Of a stretch of 6,351 nucleotides of DNA, positions 1 to 6,351 are shown piece by piece (position 1 is the stretch's first letter; each line of letters opens with the position of its first letter). Source of the stretch: an uncultured Bacteroidota bacterium (lineage in GTDB: Bacteria > Bacteroidota > Bacteroidia > NS11-12g > UBA955); assembly GCA_903879775.1 (NCBI GenBank), contig CAIRMY010000078.1, forward strand, positions 1 through 6,351. Direction: 5' to 3'. The position numbers were made by a program, and so were the translations under genes. The notes below the pieces were generated by a model. That model saw only the letters and a list, made by a program, of their open reading frames with translations, was not told the origin of the DNA and made no database searches.

Positions 1-471
1 ACGGTGATTAAAACCACCACCCATGGTTACGGCCCATTTTTCCAAATGTCGCAATCCTGGGGTCGTTTTACGTGTATCTAAAAGCTTTACACCGGTACCT
101 TCAACAATATCTACCGCCACTTTCGTTTGAGTTGCAATACCCGACAAACGTTGCATCAGATTTAACATCAAACGTTCTCCCTTTAATAGGGCTTGAGCAT
201 TTCCGGTTGCAGTTGCCAAGATGGTACCTTTTTCATAATAGACACCATCCGAAGCTAAAACGTTTAATTGAACTGACGGATCGATGCAATTGAAGATAAC
301 TTTTGCCAATTCTAAACCAGCCACCACACCGTTATCCTTTAGAATCAACTTAGATTCAGCCGTTGCATGGTTATCAATAGAAGCCAAAGACGAATAATCG
401 CCACTTCCAACATCTTCCAATAACCATTGGGAAATTTGATTTTTAAGAAAATCCGAGTTGAAGTCAATCAT
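1..471 (-). CDS. nadC: Quinolinate phosphoribosyltransferase (nicotinate-nucleotide pyrophosphorylase, carboxylating), N-terminal 157 residues, cut by the window edge
   Basis: Cytoplasmic enzyme of de novo NAD synthesis: it converts quinolinate and PRPP to nicotinate mononucleotide, pyrophosphate and CO2. My translation from the ATG at 471 is open to base 1. It shows the family signatures in order: EDVGSGDYSS (residues 19-28), a substrate-binding N-terminal domain, KGERLMLNLMQRLSGIAT (97-114), LLDTRKTTPGLR (130-141) and EKWAVTMGGGFNHR (144-157). From memory of the Mycobacterium tuberculosis enzyme, active-site Arg105, Arg139, Lys140, His161 and Arg162 correspond with a constant offset of five to R100, R134, K135, H156 and R157, so the catalytic set visible here is intact. 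The family is usually about 280-290 residues, so a little under half is missing, only because the window ends. The ATG at 471 fits the normal N-terminal length; it has an A/T-rich leader and no Shine-Dalgarno. It follows the upstream operon in the same direction but is separated by a terminator, so it is probably transcribed independently. Confidence 0.96.
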   Translation of the reverse strand, partial: MIDFNSDFLKNQISQWLLEDVGSGDYSSLASIDNHATAESKLILKDNGVVAGLELAKVIFNCIDPSVQLNVLASDGVYYEKGTILATATGNAQALLKGERLMLNLMQRLSGIATQTKVAVDIVEGTGVKLLDTRKTTPGLRHLEKWAVTMGGGFNHR

Positions 472-495
472 TTTAAATAAATATGCAATAAGATT

Positions 496-503
496 CAAAA
501 GTA
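496..503 (-). promoter_or_regulatory. Candidate Bacteroidota-type -7 promoter element for nadC
   Basis: On the minus strand this reads TACTTTTG, an exact match to the Bacteroidota -7 consensus TAnnTTTG. It lies 24 bases before the nadC ATG and downstream of the terminator of the preceding gene, where a promoter is expected. It implies a short leader of roughly 15-20 nt. The weakness is the -33 element: no clear TTG sits at the usual spacing of about 17-23 bases, only a CTTT-like sequence, and the nearest TTG is about 12 bases away. An eight-base consensus with two free positions also occurs by chance in A/T-rich DNA. Confidence 0.4.
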
Positions 504-573
504 ACCTTAAAACATCAATTAAAGAGAATTAGAGCCCACAATTCGATGAATGTATTGGAAATTGGATTTGCAT

Positions 574-604
574 AAAAAAAGGGATAATGGCGAACCATTA
601 TCCC
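574..604 (-). terminator. Intrinsic terminator of the nuclease gene and its operon
   Basis: Read on the minus strand, GGGATAATGG and CCATTATCCC form a perfect 10-bp stem closing a TTCG tetraloop, followed at once by seven T residues (580-574). The stem begins 20 bases after the TAG stop of the nuclease gene (625-627), which is ideal for ending this transcript before nadC. In the other direction the hairpin is followed by an A-rich stretch without a T run, so it should act only for minus-strand transcription. The loop-closing pair is G-C, not the extra-stable C(UUCG)G arrangement. Confidence 0.93.
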
Positions 605-624
605 TCAAAAGAAAAAATCTTATT

Positions 625-2829
625 CTATTGTTTTACAATATTTTGAGCAGCAGTTAACCCGTTATTAGAACGGATTAATAATAAATAATTACCGTTTGCC
701 CAATTTTTCGAATCTATATTTAATGATTTACTTGAAGTTGATGTTTCGAATACCGTTCTTTCATAGAAATCAAAAACAGAAACATTGACCTGTTGGCCGT
801 TAAATGCCGACATATCTACATGAATGTTTTGAGAAGATGGATTAGGAAAAACATTCACATTCAATGTTTTAGAAGTTTTAACAGCAGAAGATGGTTTCGG
901 TTCACCGCAATCTCCACCTTTGATATAGGTCATGTCTCTAAAATCAATAAAACAAGCCCAATCAGGGTTGTCGATGAACGGATTTCTATTGTTCTGAACG
1001 CTGCTTTGTGCAATATATTCCATACGTGCAATTTCCCAATTTGTTGGAGGATATTTCTTGTTCCAACGTTTTAAAACGTTTTGATCTTGATTCGCACCAA
1101 GGAATTGGTTGTCGGTAGGAATTGTGAATGCTTTACCAGGTCTGTTATAAGTAGCACAAACATAGAAATTGGCACGGGCTGCAGTTCCTTTTGCAAAATC
1201 ACGTGGTTCATATGCAAATTCACCTGCGCTATCTGTACCAAATTTACCACCATAGAAGCTTGTAGTCACAGATTTTAAGTTATTCAAAGGATAGTTACTT
1301 CTCACTGCATTTACTTTATTTTGATTCACTGGGAACAAAATATGCAAATCGCTGTAGTTAAAACTATCTTGACTGCTTTCACCCATCCAACTAGAGGGAT
1401 AAGAATGTTCGCGAGACATGGTATCGAATTTAAATGGAGGCGTGTACTTATAATGATACCCAGAATAGAAGCAGCTTAAAATTTGTTTCCCTTCAGTAGT
1501 ATCGCGTGCTTCAAAATTATTAATGATATATGAAGCAAAATTTGAATAATAGATTTGACGGTGAGGACGCACAATTGCTTTCAATTTTGCCACCAACATG
1601 GTATCCGCAGATGTTAAAGAACCATAATAAGGACCTGAAATTAAGCCTGGTGTTGTAATACTTTGTGACAATGGCGCAGTTGTTAAATAATTGGTATAAG
1701 CACCATAGCCATTGAAACTAAACACTCGAACCACATAGTTTGTATTGGCAACAATATTATCAAAATCGATATTGGTATTGTTGGTACCAACATAAATTAC
1801 ACGAGAATTACCAATGTATTGACCACGTTGATATAGAACACCATCAACAGGCATGTCAGAAGAACTTCCCTTTGAACAAACTACCAAGTACGATTCTGCG
1901 CCAACGGCAACAGTAAATTTACCGTTCATTCTCCAAGCTTTAGCGGTTACATCTAATGCTGTTGGTTGTAAAGTTGGTTGAGAAGCAAATTGACCTTTAA
2001 TTGTAGATAAAATAACGGTAAATGGATTGTTTAATGTATCATTCGATGTAAATACTACATTCACATTGTATGTTCCTTCGGCAGTTGCATTTAACTTTAC
2101 TTGAACAATCGCAGAATCACCTGCAGCAATTTTCATTTGAGCAACATTCAACAATTTAAAGAATGTTTTTTGGCTCCCCGTAAGCTGAATGTCGCTGATA
2201 TTCAATTCAGCAGCTTTACTATTGTTTAAAACCTTCAATTGAATGAGGGTATCGTTACCCGTTTTAACAGTTGAATTGTGAATTAACTTTTGACCGTTAT
2301 AAGAAACTTGCAATTCTGGAGCATCGCCAGCAGGAGCAGGTTTAATGGTCACATCATCTATGGCCATATTAAATCCTGAAGCTTTTGATTTATAGTAAAA
2401 ACGCACGTATCTCGAGGATGGTTTTACTCTAATTGAATACATTTTGGTGGACACCCCCAAATCGTTTAAATGGTCTTTAACTGTTGACCATGAAGACCCA
2501 TCGATACTTTCATCTACAGTTACATTACCTGTCCAAGTTGTAACACCAGCAGCAGCTGTTCCGCTCATCCAATATGTGATGGTATCGGCTTTTCCAGACC
2601 AATAGGCCAAAGCATACTCTCCTGTAAAATCAAAACGCAAGGCATTTGGAGCACTTTTTACAAACGCAGCCGTCGAATAAGTAAAGTTACCTGTAGCACC
2701 CTGACTTAATGTCCAACCTGTAGGTGGATTTATGTTAGAATTGCAATCAAAATACATTGGCAATGTACCTTGTGCTTTTAACCCAAAACTTACCGCGAGG
2801 GTTAAAATTGCGATGATATATTTTTTCAT
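625..2829 (-). CDS. Secreted multidomain endonuclease I family nuclease (His-Me finger) with T9SS type A sorting domain
   Basis: Probably a secreted or surface-attached nonspecific DNA/RNA endonuclease. Residues 1-20 form a signal peptide (MKKYIIAILTLAVSFGLKAQ). Residues 25-165 look like a jelly-roll/discoidin-type beta-sandwich ending in AIDDVTI. Residues 170-280 resemble an Ig-like ASH/Hydin-type domain (TFFKLLN, IAAGDSAIVQV). Residues 285-393 are fibronectin-III-like (SYLVVCSKG, DGVLYQRGQYIG). The nuclease domain spans about 398-645: REHSYPSSW (473-481), SDLHILFPV (493-501), KVNAVRSNYP (505-514), an ARANFYV helix (551-557), WNKKYPPTNWEIAR (589-602) and RNPFIDNPDW (615-624). By comparison with Vvn and EndA, H475 should be the general base and E474 and N507 the metal ligands, so the enzyme looks active. 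C453, C558, C626 and C641 could form disulfides. Residues 657-734 (VNVFPNPSS onward) are the T9SS signal. E. coli EndA is about 235 residues, so two thirds of this protein is accessory. The ATG at 2829 lies 10 nt after the receptor stop, without a Shine-Dalgarno. The fold labels for the three N-terminal regions are the least certain part. Confidence 0.93.
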   Translation of the reverse strand: MKKYIIAILTLAVSFGLKAQGTLPMYFDCNSNINPPTGWTLSQGATGNFTYSTAAFVKSAPNALRFDFTGEYALAYWSGKADTITYWMSGTAAAGVTTWTGNVTVDESIDGSSWSTVKDHLNDLGVSTKMYSIRVKPSSRYVRFYYKSKASGFNMAIDDVTIKPAPAGDAPELQVSYNGQKLIHNSTVKTGNDTLIQLKVLNNSKAAELNISDIQLTGSQKTFFKLLNVAQMKIAAGDSAIVQVKLNATAEGTYNVNVVFTSNDTLNNPFTVILSTIKGQFASQPTLQPTALDVTAKAWRMNGKFTVAVGAESYLVVCSKGSSSDMPVDGVLYQRGQYIGNSRVIYVGTNNTNIDFDNIVANTNYVVRVFSFNGYGAYTNYLTTAPLSQSITTPGLISGPYYGSLTSADTMLVAKLKAIVRPHRQIYYSNFASYIINNFEARDTTEGKQILSCFYSGYHYKYTPPFKFDTMSREHSYPSSWMGESSQDSFNYSDLHILFPVNQNKVNAVRSNYPLNNLKSVTTSFYGGKFGTDSAGEFAYEPRDFAKGTAARANFYVCATYNRPGKAFTIPTDNQFLGANQDQNVLKRWNKKYPPTNWEIARMEYIAQSSVQNNRNPFIDNPDWACFIDFRDMTYIKGGDCGEPKPSSAVKTSKTLNVNVFPNPSSQNIHVDMSAFNGQQVNVSVFDFYERTVFETSTSSKSLNIDSKNWANGNYLLLIRSNNGLTAAQNIVKQ

Positions 2830-2839
2830 TGTTCTATTT

Positions 2840-5527
2840 TTAAAAAGTTAAACGAATTCCGGTTGTGTATCTCAATCCTTGCGACAAGAACACTTCTAAA
2901 TTCTTTGGATTGAAAATTGGCGCAGGATTATCATTTGCACCAAGAGAGCGATGTTGAGCATCGCTAATATAAATATTGTTGGTAATGTTATTGATCATAC
3001 CATAAATATTTAAATTCAGCTGATTCGACAAAGTAATTTTATAACCTAAGTTCAAATTCATATACCAATAATCTGGCAATTTAAATGATTCTTTTCCGGC
3101 AAAAGCACCTGTAAGAGCGGTTGGTTGAAAATCGGCAAATTGTTTTTCAAATCTCACATATTGAAGAGCAATATAAGAACCTTTTAATTCGGTAGGTTCC
3201 CAGCGAATCATTCCCGTGTATTGCACTTGTGCCGCATCTCCAACATGAACGCCATCGGCATTAAATTTAACCATACCAACTGAATCACCAGCATCGTCTC
3301 TTACAATGGCATTTGAACCCGATTTCCAAATCCAATCACCAAGAGCCATTCCAAATTCAATGGTAATTCCATTGCCGGGTTTTAAAACACTTTGCAATTC
3401 AATTCCCATGTGTCTTGCTCTAAGTCCATTGATGTTAAAATACAACATATTTCCATCGGCATCCGGAAAACTTGGCAAAAAATCAACAGGTCTATTTACC
3501 CAATTTGTATAATACCCATTCAAATTAATTGAAACTCTTTTAGATTTCAATGCAGCACCACCTTCAAATGCATAAACAAGTTCGTTTTCAGCACCTTGGA
3601 TGACCCTGTTTTTATTGTCAAAAATATTGCTGTAACGCGTTGGTCTATTCAGATATCCAATATTTGTAAAAATGTTGAAGGACTTATTCACGTTATAGTT
3701 TAATCCTGTTTTAACAGTATATCCATTTCTATTGATCCATTCTGTTTCAGATGGATTGCCGTTTGAATTAAGTCTGAAATAGTCTTTTCGCTGATAAAAA
3801 CTACTCGAGTAACTCGCATTTACAAAAGCAGATGTTCTTCCCCTGCTGTATTCCAATTCTCCAAAAGTTCCAGCCCAATTCACCAAGCCATCGTTATGAT
3901 AATTAAATATATCTCCTTGTTTGTAACGATGCAATTTTCCGTAATTTGGATTTAACTCACTCACATCAGGAATAAAATACTCACCACCTATTAAATCGTA
4001 TACTTCTTTATAATGCTGACCTACATAACTTCTCAAATCCAAACCTCCTGAAAATATAAAATCTTTATGGAATTTATATTGGGTGGTATTCAATAAACCA
4101 TACCAAGTGTGATTGTTGACACTTCTGTATAATATACCTGCCGATTTTCTTTCAGTTGGTGAATATTTGTAATCAATTGCAGACACAAATCCATAATCGT
4201 TATTTTGAAACCAAACCGATTGAAAATCCATCGTTCCATAGTTAAACGGAACTTGATTAATTCTTTCCTTCGCAGTACCCCCACCAGAACCTGTAGACAT
4301 ATAAGCGACAGTACTACTAAGTACTTTTTTATTCGGTTTATAATCGTACTTTAAATAAACTTGGGGTTTGTGAAACATATTCACCCGTTCATTCACAATT
4401 TTATTTTGTCCCCAAAGGGTATCTCCAGTGTTGTTGTCAATTTGAGCTTCATTCAGCGCACCCCAATGTTGATTGTATCGAATCCCTTGATTCACAGCCA
4501 TATTGGTTAAAACAGTATCCATACCCAATTTCATGGCCATGGAACGGTCATATAGCGACAATCTGGCCTTGTAAGACCTCTGCCCGTGAGATTGTGGTGC
4601 ACCCATAACGGTTAAAGATAAACTGTGTTTACTCCCCCACTGTTTCTCAATTTTAGCAAAATATGAATACATATCGTCGAACAGGTAGTCTACATAACCA
4701 TTGCTGGAACGCTTTGTAAAAGCGAGTAAAAATCCCCAGTCGCCTTTCAATTTACCACTTGCAAAATCAAATCCAAATTGGGTATACCTTGAATCACCAA
4801 TTTCAACATTTGCTGATAATTTTTGTTGACTTGTAATTCCCTTAGTAATGATATTCATTGTACCGCCCACTGCTGGATTTGCAATTCTGCTTGAACCTAA
4901 ACCTCTTTGTACTTGGGTTAATGCAGTAACAGGCCCTAGTCCAAACCAATTGCTCCAATAAACCCATCCATTTTCCATGTCATTCACTGGAATACCATCA
5001 ATCATCACCGCAATATTTCGTTGATTAAATCCCCTGATTGTAATTCTAGCATCACCGGCACCACCACCTTGTTGAGTGGCATAAACACCTGGAGTACTAT
5101 TTAACAACATTGGCAAATCTGAAGAACCTAATCTTTCTTGAATGTCTTTTGAGTTGATATTGCTATAAGCAACGGGCGTTTTTCTATCCTTTGCCATAGA
5201 AGCAGTAATTTGAACTGCCTGCATTGCTGCATTTTGATTTTCAAGTTTGAAAATCACATCAACAATTAAATTTCGATCTGCTTGTATGGCAATTGAATCA
5301 TTATCATAACCATTCAAAGAAGCAACCAAAACATATTCACCCATAGGCACCTGCATGGTAAAATTTCCATTTTTATCGGAAGTTACCATATTGCCACGGG
5401 TTTTAATCAACACTTGATCGAGCAATTCGCCACTCAAAGCATCCATGACCTTTCCTTTTATGGTTGTTTGGGAAAATCCCTCAGAAACCAATAAAAAAAT
5501 AAGGCTAAAAATTAATCTTCTAAGCAT
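2840..5527 (-). CDS. TonB-dependent outer-membrane receptor with carboxypeptidase-regulatory-like N-terminal domain
   Basis: Energy-dependent outer-membrane importer: a 22-strand barrel with an N-terminal plug, driven by TonB-ExbB-ExbD. The 895 residues begin with a signal peptide (about 1-20, ending GFSQ). A CarboxypepD_reg-like beta domain follows at 22-96 (IKGKVMDALSGELLDQVLI, DKNGNFTMQVPMGEYVL, SLNGYD). A possible TonB-box-like stretch, MQAVQITAS, is at 102-110. The plug occupies about 115-230, with LLNSTPGVYATQQGGGAGDA, RITIRGFNQRNIAVMIDGIP, VQRGLGSSR and GGTMNIITKG. The rest is barrel, with alternating aromatic strands and the terminal Phe of the outer-membrane beta-signal (YTTGIRLTF). 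Length and order are normal and I see no break. No SusD-like lipoprotein gene adjoins it, so this is not a canonical SusC/D pair. It starts 2 nt after the stop of the lamin-tail gene and is followed 10 nt later by the nuclease gene, suggesting co-transcription and coupled translation. Its substrate cannot be determined from sequence. The neighbours suggest a DNA-derived compound or a metal cofactor, which is inference only. Confidence 0.95.
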   Translation of the reverse strand: MLRRLIFSLIFLLVSEGFSQTTIKGKVMDALSGELLDQVLIKTRGNMVTSDKNGNFTMQVPMGEYVLVASLNGYDNDSIAIQADRNLIVDVIFKLENQNAAMQAVQITASMAKDRKTPVAYSNINSKDIQERLGSSDLPMLLNSTPGVYATQQGGGAGDARITIRGFNQRNIAVMIDGIPVNDMENGWVYWSNWFGLGPVTALTQVQRGLGSSRIANPAVGGTMNIITKGITSQQKLSANVEIGDSRYTQFGFDFASGKLKGDWGFLLAFTKRSSNGYVDYLFDDMYSYFAKIEKQWGSKHSLSLTVMGAPQSHGQRSYKARLSLYDRSMAMKLGMDTVLTNMAVNQGIRYNQHWGALNEAQIDNNTGDTLWGQNKIVNERVNMFHKPQVYLKYDYKPNKKVLSSTVAYMSTGSGGGTAKERINQVPFNYGTMDFQSVWFQNNDYGFVSAIDYKYSPTERKSAGILYRSVNNHTWYGLLNTTQYKFHKDFIFSGGLDLRSYVGQHYKEVYDLIGGEYFIPDVSELNPNYGKLHRYKQGDIFNYHNDGLVNWAGTFGELEYSRGRTSAFVNASYSSSFYQRKDYFRLNSNGNPSETEWINRNGYTVKTGLNYNVNKSFNIFTNIGYLNRPTRYSNIFDNKNRVIQGAENELVYAFEGGAALKSKRVSINLNGYYTNWVNRPVDFLPSFPDADGNMLYFNINGLRARHMGIELQSVLKPGNGITIEFGMALGDWIWKSGSNAIVRDDAGDSVGMVKFNADGVHVGDAAQVQYTGMIRWEPTELKGSYIALQYVRFEKQFADFQPTALTGAFAGKESFKLPDYWYMNLNLGYKITLSNQLNLNIYGMINNITNNIYISDAQHRSLGANDNPAPIFNPKNLEVFLSQGLRYTTGIRLTF

Positions 5528-5529
5528 TT

Positions 5530-6351
5530 TTATTTGATAAATCTACGACTTATCGTTTGTCCGTTTACAGACTTTAAATTCACAGTGTAAATTCCTTCAA
5601 TTAGGTTGATTAAATTCACTGAAATCAATTGTATTTGATTGTTGTTTGCAATAGACCAAACTGCAGAAACAACTTGTCCGTTTGAATTCAATATTTCCAA
5701 AGTCGCTAATTCCATAGAGGTATTGATAAACAATTGATTGGTCGCCGGATTAGGAAAAATTCTCACATTCAAGTTGTTTTCAATGTGTTTTATATTCGAT
5801 AAATTACAATTGCAATTGTGAACACCCAAAGAATCAAACATGTCTCTTGGATTTACATTCCATTCTAAGGTAGGATTAAAATACAACTTAGGATTTACTG
5901 CAACATAAACACCTTTCAAAATGGTATCTAAACCAGTTAATACTTGTGGTTTACGAATGAGGGTTTTATCAACACTGTACCAAATTCCAGTCCCGGTATA
6001 AGGCATTTTATCGCTCCAACCTGGTACCGGACGCTCTCCAATTTTACCAAAAATATCAACCAAATCATACTTTGAGGTTGTTGAATTTAATTTATCTAAC
6101 GACATAGCATCATCACCATTGAAACTCATTGAAAAGGAAGTGTTATAATCTTTGCTTAAAAACAAATCTGCCTTTACACGAAGGGGCATTACAACCGGAG
6201 TGTCTTGGCCTTTTTGAGTGGTATCTCTTCTGTCTAGAACCAAAACAACAACATCTTTTGGCGCCAACTTGCCTGAAAGAGCATCTGAATACTGAGTTGT
6301 CCATGACGCAGATCCATTCTGCCAACGCGTAACTCTATATTTCGACAGATC
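5530..6351 (-). CDS. Secreted lamin-tail-like domain protein with T9SS type A sorting domain, C-terminal 273 residues, cut by the window edge
   Basis: The frame is open from base 6351 to the TAA at 5530-5532. No start is visible; the TTG at 6267 lies inside the domain and is not the start. Window residues 1-180 resemble the lamin-tail (LTD) beta-sandwich found in many secreted Bacteroidota proteins, notably nucleases and phosphatases: DLSKYRVTRWQNG (1-13), LAPKDVVVLVLD (29-40), SFNGDDAMSL (76-85), LVDIFGKIGE (97-106), DKTLIRKPQVLTG (128-140), and FNPTLEWNV through DSLGVHNCNC (158-182), where the closing CxC is typical. Residues 196-273 (VRIFPNPATNQLF onward, ending FIK) form a T9SS type A sorting domain, so the product should cross the outer membrane and may be anchored to the cell surface. 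No catalytic domain lies in the visible part; one could lie upstream. The domain may bind DNA or another ligand, which is inference. It is the first visible gene of the run and overlaps functionally, not physically, with the receptor 2 nt downstream. Confidence 0.85.
   Translation of the reverse strand, partial: DLSKYRVTRWQNGSASWTTQYSDALSGKLAPKDVVVLVLDRRDTTQKGQDTPVVMPLRVKADLFLSKDYNTSFSMSFNGDDAMSLDKLNSTTSKYDLVDIFGKIGERPVPGWSDKMPYTGTGIWYSVDKTLIRKPQVLTGLDTILKGVYVAVNPKLYFNPTLEWNVNPRDMFDSLGVHNCNCNLSNIKHIENNLNVRIFPNPATNQLFINTSMELATLEILNSNGQVVSAVWSIANNNQIQLISVNLINLIEGIYTVNLKSVNGQTISRRFIK

Noticed and set aside
72..293. Plus-strand open frame of 73 codons
   Set aside because: It lies wholly antisense to nadC, whose reading frame has strong family motifs; the plus-strand translation has no recognisable features.
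574..610. Bidirectional terminator
   Set aside because: Only the minus-strand side has a T run; the plus-strand side is followed by A-rich sequence, and no plus-strand gene ends there.
793..1278. Plus-strand frames (793-1074, 1081-1278) and a minus-strand frame at 1071-1253
   Set aside because: All lie inside the endonuclease domain coding sequence in other frames; their translations are low-complexity or featureless and none has a supporting start region.
3306..4284. Frames at 3306-3512 (plus) and 4090-4284 (minus)
   Set aside because: Both overlap the receptor barrel coding sequence, which is continuous; they are chance open frames.
2840..5527. SusC of a SusC/SusD glycan-utilisation pair
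   Set aside because: No SusD-like lipoprotein adjoins it, and the neighbours are a nuclease and a lamin-tail protein, not glycan enzymes.
6265..6267. TTG at 6267 as the start of the lamin-tail gene
   Set aside because: The same frame stays open for 28 more codons to the window edge with sequence that belongs to the domain, and there is no signal peptide after the TTG, which a T9SS cargo needs.
6129..6332. Overlapping frames on both strands near the right edge, including one at 6143-6325
   Set aside because: They overlap the lamin-tail coding frame, which is open to the window edge and carries conserved motifs through this stretch.
6348..6351. GATC at the exact right edge as a cloning or ligation scar
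   Set aside because: A four-base match at one edge is easily chance, and the left edge shows no matching site.

Overview
The window looks like chromosome from a member of the Bacteroidota. Two proteins end in type A sorting domains of the type IX secretion system (T9SS), a system confined to that group and its close relatives. There is also a TonB-dependent receptor with an N-terminal carboxypeptidase-regulatory-like domain. The DNA is A/T-rich, the start codons lack Shine-Dalgarno sequences, and one candidate promoter has a Bacteroidota-type -7 element. I cannot name a genus. All supported genes are on the minus strand, so transcription runs from high to low coordinates.

Layout in transcription order: (1) 6351-5530, the 3' part of a gene for a secreted protein with a lamin-tail-like domain and a T9SS sorting domain; its start lies outside the window. 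(2) 5527-2840, a complete 895-residue TonB-dependent outer-membrane receptor that starts 2 nt after the previous stop. (3) 2829-625, a complete 734-residue secreted endonuclease I family (His-Me finger) nuclease. It has three accessory beta-rich regions in front of the catalytic domain and a T9SS sorting domain behind it, and starts 10 nt after the receptor stop. (4) 604-574, a strong intrinsic terminator closing this run of genes. (5) 503-496, a possible promoter, followed from 471 to the window edge by the first 157 codons of nadC (quinolinate phosphoribosyltransferase, NAD biosynthesis), which is probably a separate transcription unit.

The first three genes are packed like an operon and make biological sense together. 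A surface or secreted nuclease would cut extracellular DNA, a lamin-tail protein (a domain often attached to secreted nucleases in this phylum) might bind DNA or help it, and a TonB-dependent receptor would import something through the outer membrane. Scavenging of extracellular DNA for phosphate, nucleosides or carbon is a reasonable hypothesis, but the receptor's substrate cannot be read from sequence. Each family is known; the possible novelty is their combination. The plus strand carries no convincing gene, and no stretch over 300 bases lacks a gene.
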